Assembly: GCF_900111885.1 (NCBI RefSeq)
Contig: NZ_FOKG01000006.1
Span: 1-64,000 of the forward strand
Length of the DNA stretch: 64,000 bases
Source of the DNA: Amycolatopsis marina
GTDB lineage: Bacteria; Actinomycetota; Actinomycetes; Mycobacteriales; Pseudonocardiaceae
Direction of reading: 5' to 3'
Notes under the pieces: generated by a model
Database searches by the model: none
Told to the model about the DNA's origin: nothing
The model's input: only the letters and a program-made list of their open reading frames with translations
Shown here: positions 58,918 through 64,000 of the stretch, in pieces
How positions within the stretch are numbered: the first letter of the stretch is position 1
Layout of the letters: every line of letters starts with the position of its first letter
Translations under genes and position numbers: made by a program

Positions 58918-59799
58918 TTACCCCGGCCGACCCGGGCGCGGGTACGGCCCCCGCCGCAGCACGGCGTCGACCTCCGCGCCGAAGAGCACCGAGAACGACG
59001 AGAGGTAGAGCCAGAGCAGCAGCACGACGATCCCGGCCAGCGTCCCGTACGTCCCCTGGTAGCGGCCGAACCCTTCGACGTAGACCGAGAAGAGTGCGGA
59101 CCCCGCGAGCCACAGCAGCAGTGCCGACACCGTGCCCGCGCTGCGCCAGCGCCAGGCCCCCTGCCCCCGGTCGGGGGCGTAGCGGTACAGCACCGCGAGT
59201 GCGGCGCCGATCAGCACGACCAGGCCGAGCCAGCGCGCCACGGCCACCATCCACCGTGAACTCTCGGGAACCCCCAGCACATCCAGGACGACCGGCAGGG
59301 CGGCGACGGCCCCGAGCGCGACGGCGACGACGAGGAGCGCGCCGACGGTGAACAGCAACGCAAGCCCCCTCAGCCTGAGGAACCCGCGCGTCTCCTCCTG
59401 GTCGAAGGCGCGGTTGATACCTGCGATGAGCGCTCGCATCGCGGTGGAGGTGCTCCACAACACCGCGACGACACTGGCCAGCAGGCCGAACGTCAGGCCA
59501 CTCCTACCGAGCTCGACGGCGGACCGCAGCTGGCCGAGCAGGAGATCGCTGGCGCTTCCGGGCAGCGCCGACATGATTGGTTCGATCTGGTCCCGGACGT
59601 ACTGTGTGTCCGCGACGAGGGCGAAGATCGTGAGCAGAGCGATCAGCGCGGGCACGAGTGCGAGCATGCCGAAGAACGCGATACCCGCCGCCGCCAGCGG
59701 AAGCTGGTCCTCACGAACCTCGTCCAACACCCGCTTCGCCACCGCCCGCCAGGCAGCGAGAGGCCTCGATGTCGTCGCCTCCTGCTCGCGCTCGGTCAA
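58918..59799 (-). CDS. YihY/BrkB-family membrane protein
   Basis: 293 aa from TTG at 59799, which has GGGGAGCTGGA directly upstream; the longer open frame to 59910 lacks a start signal. Six membrane helices: LPLAAAGIAFFGMLALVPALIALLTIFAL, GLLASVVAVLWSTSTAMRALI, LLFTVGALLVVAVALGAVAA, WLGLVVLIGAALAVLYRYAP, TVSALLLWLAGSALFSVYVE, and GIVVLLLWLYLSSFSVLFGAEVDA. GYxxTY-like GTYGTLAGI and the AFFGMLALVP motif define the family. Not RNase BN, despite older labels. Confidence 0.86.
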   Translation of the reverse strand: MTEREQEATTSRPLAAWRAVAKRVLDEVREDQLPLAAAGIAFFGMLALVPALIALLTIFALVADTQYVRDQIEPIMSALPGSASDLLLGQLRSAVELGRSGLTFGLLASVVAVLWSTSTAMRALIAGINRAFDQEETRGFLRLRGLALLFTVGALLVVAVALGAVAALPVVLDVLGVPESSRWMVAVARWLGLVVLIGAALAVLYRYAPDRGQGAWRWRSAGTVSALLLWLAGSALFSVYVEGFGRYQGTYGTLAGIVVLLLWLYLSSFSVLFGAEVDAVLRRGPYPRPGRPG

Positions 59800-60013
59800 T
59801 CCAGCTCCCCTGTTGATCGTCTGCCGGAACGATGCAGTCCTGTTCCTCTCGGGTAGCCGCTGCCGGCGGAACCAATCGCGGGGAAGGGGAACGGCGTTCA
59901 GCGGGTTCATCGTGCGCTGCGCGAGGAGCTGAGCCGTGCGCGGTCACACATCACCCGGATTCCGGGCCGGCTCACACGACCTCTCGTCGACGCGGAAGTG
60001 GCCGACCAGGCGG
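59800..60013. other. intergenic stretch between convergent-spaced genes
   Basis: 214 bp. No supported gene; the plus-strand open frames across it are antisense continuations. No hairpin longer than 8 bp was noticed. It should hold the YihY gene promoter and the 3' end signals of the DUF2867 gene. Confidence 0.35.
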
Positions 60014-61489
60014 TCAGTCTGCTGGCCTCGGCGGACGTGGCCGCGCCGTCCCGGCAGGACGCAGCTCGCTGACCACGCCCTCCCGCCGAGGGATACGGGC
60101 GGAGGTGCCCGCGCGAGCGGCACTGCTGGTGATACCGCGGCCCATCACCGCGAACACGAGGTCGTGCAGCGGCTTCTGCAACCGCCAGTAGACACGCCCG
60201 GCAACGCCGTCCGGAGTGAACACCATCCGCTGGCGGTAACGACTACGGCCTCCTTCGGGGATGGCGGTGAGTTCGAGCACGGTTTCACCGGGCATCCGCA
60301 GGTCCGCCCGCAACACGAGGTGGCGCTGGTCGTCGTCGCGCGCCAGCACGGTCCAGAAGTCCACCACGTCACCGGGTTCGAGTTCGGCCGCCCGTCCCCG
60401 GTAAAGACCGACCCCGCCGAGGAAGTGGTCGAGTGCTCCCCGAGCGGCCCATACCAGTGGAATCGTGTGCCAGCCCTGCTTGCCACCCAGCCCGATGATC
60501 ACCCGCCACACGTCGTCCGCGCTCGCGGCACACGACAGCACCCGTTCATCCACATAGGACCTGTCCGATTCACCCGTGCGTCGCGGTCCGATCGCCGTCG
60601 TCGCACGGCGGATCGCTTTGTCCACACTGAGCGGGCCATCAGCGGGAGGCGGCAGCACGTCGGCGATCGGCCGGGCGGAAGCGGCCAGGTCGTGGTCGAG
60701 GGAACAGAACAGCACCGTCGCGACCGCGGCGGGCACCGGTGTGCACACTCCCGCGACGCGTCCGGCCAGCTCGTGCGACCAGAACGGCGCCGGAACCGGT
60801 AGCCGGGTACGCAGCCCGGCCACCCGCGCGCAGCGCTGGACGAGCCGGAAGTAGCTCAGCTCCTCGGGCCCGGCCAGGTCGAACACGCCGTCCACGGGGT
60901 GGGCGCACTCGGCCGCGGCGACGAGGTAGTGCAGGACGTCGCTCACCGCGACGGGCGCACTTCGCCGGTTCATCCAGGATGGGAACGGGACGAGTGGGCT
61001 GTGAACGGTGAACCTGCGGAGGAGTTCGAAACTCGCCGAACCCGCTCCGATGATCATGGAAGCCTGGAGTCTCAGCGCCGGAACCGGCCCGCGGCCGAGA
61101 ATGTCGCCGACCTCGGCCCTGGAAGCCAGATGTGCGGAGACGGCCCGACCGTCGTTCGGCCTCGGGCCGCCGACATAGACGAGCTGACGCACGTTCGCCT
61201 CCCCGGCCGCGCGTGCCACAACCGCCGCCGCTGTCCGGTCCAGTTCCGCGAAGTTCGCCACTCCCATCGAGTGCACCAGGTAGTAGACGACGTCCGCGCC
61301 GGTCACCGCGTCCCGGACGGCGATCTCGTCGGTGGCGTCGGCGAGCACCACGTCGGCGCCGTACAGCGCGGAAAGTCTGGCGTCCGGGGTTCGGGTCACC
61401 GCGGTGACCCGATGCCCCCGCCGCACGAGGGCAGGCACCAACAGCGAGCCGAGGTAACCCCGCGCTCCGAGTACGACGCACCAGCTCAC
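60014..61489 (-). CDS. NAD(P)-binding epimerase-like protein with DUF2867 domain
   Basis: 491 aa, GTG start. The Rossmann motif VVLGARGYLGSLLVPALVRRGHRV opens the N-terminal half, which has extended-SDR blocks (VYYLVHSMG, RQLVYVGGPRPND). The C-terminal half, from about residue 310, is the DUF2867 domain: GKQGWHTIPLVWAARGALDHFLGG, PGDVVDFWTVL and LELTAIPEG. A short basic, Pro-rich tail follows. The enzyme is a complete two-domain protein of the kind often called NAD(P)H-binding/DUF2867. Substrate unknown. Confidence 0.87.
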   Translation of the reverse strand: MSWCVVLGARGYLGSLLVPALVRRGHRVTAVTRTPDARLSALYGADVVLADATDEIAVRDAVTGADVVYYLVHSMGVANFAELDRTAAAVVARAAGEANVRQLVYVGGPRPNDGRAVSAHLASRAEVGDILGRGPVPALRLQASMIIGAGSASFELLRRFTVHSPLVPFPSWMNRRSAPVAVSDVLHYLVAAAECAHPVDGVFDLAGPEELSYFRLVQRCARVAGLRTRLPVPAPFWSHELAGRVAGVCTPVPAAVATVLFCSLDHDLAASARPIADVLPPPADGPLSVDKAIRRATTAIGPRRTGESDRSYVDERVLSCAASADDVWRVIIGLGGKQGWHTIPLVWAARGALDHFLGGVGLYRGRAAELEPGDVVDFWTVLARDDDQRHLVLRADLRMPGETVLELTAIPEGGRSRYRQRMVFTPDGVAGRVYWRLQKPLHDLVFAVMGRGITSSAARAGTSARIPRREGVVSELRPAGTARPRPPRPAD

Positions 61490-61509
61490 GGGCTGCTCGC
61501 AGGCGGCGA

Positions 61510-61701
61510 TCAGGATCGCTGGACGGGAACACTCCCGGTGGCAGCGGCGCGCCTGCGCTCACGACAGGTCGTGCAGACCAGCGTCTGCCCGATCACGGAC
61601 CCGTCCTCGTCGATCAGCGCGGCCACGGTGAGGCTTTCGTAGCCACACCGCTCACAGGGCAGGGACGGGGCGTGCTTCTTGAACGCGATTCGGGTGTTCA
61701 T
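61510..61701 (-). CDS. small zinc-ribbon protein
   Basis: 63 aa from ATG at 61701 (ATG at 61710 is possible). Two cysteine pairs, LPCERCGYES and LVCTTCRERR, form a likely zinc ribbon; the basic N-terminus is NTRIAFKKHAPS. It ends 20 bp from the DUF2867 gene in the same direction. No family recognised. Confidence 0.6.
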   Translation of the reverse strand: MNTRIAFKKHAPSLPCERCGYESLTVAALIDEDGSVIGQTLVCTTCRERRRAAATGSVPVQRS

Positions 61702-61859
61702 CATTCTCATTTCGCCAGTCGAGAAGGGACAGACACCGCAGTGGGGTTCCCCACACCGGTGCTTCTACACCCATCGGTTCCGCCATACCACGAAAGCGGT
61801 GTTTCCGGTCCGGTTTCCCGCCGCCGACCAGCGGGTACGCCGACGGCGGAGGTGATCTC

Positions 61860-62180
61860 ATGCATCAGACGACGGACGCCGACCGGCTCCGCGACGCGTT
61901 GACCGACGCCGACTTCCCGGCGAGCAAGGACGACCTCGTTCGGTACGCGGAGCGCGCGCAGGCGGACGCGGACACCGTACGAGCGATTCGCTCGATTCCA
62001 CCGGTCGAGTACTCCAGCCTCAGCGAGGTTGTGCGGTCGGTGCCACTCGAGGAGGACCGGACGGAAGCCGACCGGGCCGCACAGCGGCAGAGCCACACCA
62101 AGCCGGGGGTCGCGGAACAGGAGAAGGACACCCCGACGAATCCGATCGTGGAGGAACTGGGCGAGAACCGCGGCAGCTGA
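61860..62180 (+). CDS. DUF2795 family protein
   Basis: 106 aa, with GGAGGTGATCTC directly before the ATG. The DUF2795-type motif is LRDALTDADFPASKDDLVRYAERAQADADTVRAIRSIPPVEYSSLSEVVRSV in outline: a short helical domain with PASKxDL. Common in actinobacterial stress clusters. The C-terminal 40 residues are polar and probably disordered. Confidence 0.85.
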   Translation: MHQTTDADRLRDALTDADFPASKDDLVRYAERAQADADTVRAIRSIPPVEYSSLSEVVRSVPLEEDRTEADRAAQRQSHTKPGVAEQEKDTPTNPIVEELGENRGS

Positions 62181-62202
62181 GCCGCGGTCCCCGCCCGCCC
62201 CG

Positions 62203-62436
62203 CTACTCGTTCTCGACCCGCATCGCCCGCTCCTCAGGGGCACCAGACCGTTGCGTGCCCTCGGGGTAGGCGATCTCATCCTGCTCGCGGTCCGGCTCCA
62301 GCGCGTCGTTGCCGGGCATCGTGAACTGCGGCGCCACCGACTCCTCCGGGACCGCGGCCCCGGACGCACCGCCCCCGGCACGATCGGACTCCACGCCCTC
62401 TTGTTGCTCGCTGGGCCGCTCACGTTCTGCCGCCAT
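62203..62436 (-). CDS. small acidic, disordered protein
   Basis: 77 aa, ATG with GGAGG 7 bases upstream. Glu/Gly/Pro-rich (REQDEIAYPEGTQRSGAPEE) with no fold predicted. It is convergent with the DUF2795 gene. Similar short acidic proteins accompany stress genes in the region; no family assigned. Confidence 0.5.
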   Translation of the reverse strand: MAAERERPSEQQEGVESDRAGGGASGAAVPEESVAPQFTMPGNDALEPDREQDEIAYPEGTQRSGAPEERAMRVENE

Positions 62437-62542
62437 CCCTGTACCTCCACGGATCGGTGTTCCCGCGCGGTGGCCGCGCCGGCATCGGCTCGGCTACCCG
62501 CTCCCCCGACGGCGAATCATCGCGACCAGTCGTCGAACGACG

Positions 62543-62603
62543 CACTTTCCCATGAAAGTGACATACCGAGCGCACGCAACTACCCCACTTTCCCGCGAAA
62601 GTG
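62543..62603. repeat. pair of CACTTTC-N4-GAAAGTG palindromes
   Basis: CACTTTCCCATGAAAGTG at 62543-62560 and CACTTTCCCGCGAAAGTG at 62586-62603, starts 43 bp apart. They lie in the otherwise empty 62437-62685 gap. Possibly a dispersed palindromic element or tandem binding sites. Confidence 0.7.
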
Positions 62604-62649
62604 CGCGGCGAGGAGATCCCCGATCGGGCTGACGAAGGTGGCGTCGGAC

Positions 62650-62665
62650 TAGAACATACGTTCGA
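62650..62665. promoter_or_regulatory. LexA-type SOS box upstream of AlkB-like gene
   Basis: TAGAACATACGTTCGA; the mycobacterial consensus is TCGAAC-N4-GTTCGA, so one arm has one mismatch. It lies 21 bp before the start codon. Confidence 0.65.
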
Positions 62666-62673
62666 TCGTCAGG

Positions 62674-62679
62674 TATGGT
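62674..62679 (+). promoter_or_regulatory. -10 box, leaderless alkB-like transcript
   Basis: TATGGT ends 6 bases before the ATG at 62686, so transcription would begin at or near the start codon. No ribosome binding site is present, which fits a leaderless mRNA. Confidence 0.45.
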
Positions 62680-62685
62680 GCGGGC

Positions 62686-63315
62686 ATGCACGACGCGTTG
62701 CAGGGTTCGCTGCTCGGTGCCGGGGCGGAGGTAGGCCTCGGCCCATTGACGACGCTGCGCCGGACCATCCTGGGCGACGGCGCCTGGGTGGATGTCACGG
62801 CAGGCTGGCTGACCGGGGCGGACGCGGTGTTCGAGCGGCTGGCCGCCGAGGTCCCGTGGCAGGCCGAGCGCCGCCGGATGTACGACCGTGTCGTCGACGT
62901 CCCACGCCTGCTCAGTTTCTACGCCGAGGACGCGCCGCTGCCCGATCCGGTGCTGGAGGACGCCCGTGCGGCGCTGAACCGGCACTACTCGGACGAACTC
63001 GGCGAGCCCTTTCGCACCGCCGGCCTGTGTTTCTACCGGGACGGCAGCGACAGCGTGGCCTGGCACGGCGACACGATCGGCCGGGGCAGGACCGAGGACA
63101 CGATGGTCGCGATCCTCTCCGTCGGCGCGCCCCGCCCACTGCTGCTGCGTCCCCGCTCCGGTGCGGCGGGGACGCAGCAGTACAGCCTCGGTCACGGCGA
63201 CCTGATCGTGATGGGCGGCTCCTGTCAGCGAACGTGGGAGCACGCGATTCCCAAGACCCGAAAGCCGGTCGGGCCGCGCATCAGTATCCAGTTCCGGCCC
63301 GCGGGAGTGCGCTGA
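62686..63315 (+). CDS. AlkB-like Fe(II)/2-oxoglutarate dioxygenase
   Basis: 209 aa. Iron ligands His127 and Asp129 in VAWHGDTIGRG and His186 in RTWEHAIPK; the 2-oxoglutarate Arg198 and Arg204 are in GPRISIQFRP. FYRDGSDSVAWHGD is the substrate-side lid. It repairs alkylated bases in DNA or RNA. Start ATG at 62686 from the leaderless arrangement and complete N-terminus. The LexA-type box upstream indicates DNA-damage induction, consistent with the role. AlkB2/3-like in outline. Confidence 0.9.
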   Translation: MHDALQGSLLGAGAEVGLGPLTTLRRTILGDGAWVDVTAGWLTGADAVFERLAAEVPWQAERRRMYDRVVDVPRLLSFYAEDAPLPDPVLEDARAALNRHYSDELGEPFRTAGLCFYRDGSDSVAWHGDTIGRGRTEDTMVAILSVGAPRPLLLRPRSGAAGTQQYSLGHGDLIVMGGSCQRTWEHAIPKTRKPVGPRISIQFRPAGVR

Positions 63316-63491
63316 GCCGATGTCCCCGGCCCGGCCATGCCAGCGCTGCCCGAACTCCGTCAAGCACGCCGGAGCGCGATTTCGTAGGCTGAAGCCGTGG
63401 TGCACCACCGAGGGGAGCGACGAACGATGACGTCAGTGGTCCGTCCGGGCTCACCGGACACGTCGCCCGGAGCGTAGAGGCAAGCGGGACA

Positions 63492-64000
63492 GTGGACGGG
63501 CGGAGCCGCGAACGGCTGTGGCGCGAGGTCATCGCGAGCACGAGCCCTCCCGGCGAGAACGGCTGGGCGAACGCGGTGTGCAGGACGTGCGTGACGCTGA
63601 TGTCCGGTGTGGACGCGGCCGCGCTGACCCTGCGTACGGAGTCCCGCGCGCAGGAACTGCTCGGCGCCAGCGACAGCTGGGCCGAGACGCTCGGCGAGCA
63701 GCAGTACACCCTCGGCGAGGGGCCGGGCGTGGACGCCTTCCGCCACGGCGGGCCGGTACTCGTTCCCGACTTCGGCGTGGACCAGGGCCGCTGGCCCGGC
63801 TTCGCCGAGGCCGCGATGTCGGCGGGCGCGGATGCGGCCTTCGCCTTCCCGTTGCAGGTCGGCGCGATCCGGCTCGGCACGCTGGAACTGTTCCGCAGGC
63901 GTGTCGGTGACCTTCCACCGCGGTCACTCACCGACGCGGCGGTGCTCGCCGACCTCGCGACCCTGGCCCTGCTCAACCGGGCCGAGAACGTGGAACCCAC
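63492..64000 (+). CDS. GAF-domain protein, truncated by window edge
   Basis: At least 169 aa from GTG at 63492, open at the right edge. It reads DGRSRERLWREVIASTSPPG, CVTLMSGVDAAALTLRTESR, QQYTLGEGPGVDAFRHGGPV and AFAFPLQVGAIRLGTLELFR. These are the landmarks of the GAF domain of actinobacterial GAF-ANTAR regulators (LGEGPGVDAF, LQVGAIRLGTLEL), so an ANTAR RNA-binding domain probably follows past the end. The start is uncertain. Confidence 0.85.
   Translation, partial: MDGRSRERLWREVIASTSPPGENGWANAVCRTCVTLMSGVDAAALTLRTESRAQELLGASDSWAETLGEQQYTLGEGPGVDAFRHGGPVLVPDFGVDQGRWPGFAEAAMSAGADAAFAFPLQVGAIRLGTLELFRRRVGDLPPRSLTDAAVLADLATLALLNRAENVEP

Noticed and set aside
62543..62603. Possible two-repeat CRISPR fragment
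   Set aside because: Only two copies of a short perfect palindrome, 25-bp gap, no cas genes; more like a dispersed palindrome.

Overview
The window is high-GC actinomycete chromosome. It opens with the 5' end of a 16S rRNA gene on the minus strand. The 16S sequence, the GTG/TTG starts, the Tat and lipoprotein signals and the gene families point to Pseudonocardiales (Amycolatopsis/Saccharomonospora-like). This genus-level guess is inference. No tRNA, CRISPR array, intact insertion sequence or prophage was seen.

Layout. 1-650: 16S start and rRNA leader. 0.7-5.5 kb: a Tat-signal protein coupled to a GMC oxidoreductase with a four-cysteine motif, then a secreted protein with a duplicated domain. 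5.5-11.6 kb: zinc-ribbon protein, MscS/CmpX-like membrane protein, and a YCII protein with an ECF42-type sigma factor that carries a tyrosine-recombinase-like extension, flanked by large inverted repeats and decayed genes. 11.6-17.6 kb: a textbook cellobiose operon, cebEFG-bglC-cebR, with two CebR-type operators. 18-21.7 kb: hydrolase, heme catalase, RNase Z. 21.7-29.4 kb: sulfate-activation genes cysD-cysNC, a SnoaL-like protein, an IclR regulator, and a DUF1214-SDR-sulfotransferase run; two KstR-type palindromes (TAGAACAAGTTCTA) lie in the divergent promoters. 29.5-39.5 kb: mixed housekeeping genes, including ribokinase, site-2 protease, a DinB2-like polymerase lacking the aromatic steric gate, and a MarR-fahA aromatic catabolism unit.

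39.7-51.2 kb holds stress and redox genes: a His-rich secreted protein, manganese catalase, an orphan response regulator, several small membrane proteins, a very large FAD/Fe-S oxidase, a pyruvate-oxidase-like TPP enzyme and an enolase-superfamily enzyme. 51.2-56.4 kb is a more AT-rich accessory island with decayed HTH and DUF6879 genes, an XRE-TPR regulator, and a run of small genes ending in a predicted nuclease toxin and its HEAT-like immunity partner. 56.4-64 kb returns to the core style: glucose-dehydrogenase-like enzyme, Csp-type copper protein, YihY, a DUF2867 protein, small stress-type proteins, an AlkB-like dioxygenase behind a LexA-type box, and a truncated GAF protein at the right edge.

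The most notable items are the sigma-factor/recombinase fusion, the KstR-boxed sulfonation neighbourhood, the compact toxin-immunity module, 21-bp tandem repeats at two loci, and the steric-gate variant polymerase. All family names come from recognition of the translated sequence; no database search was run.
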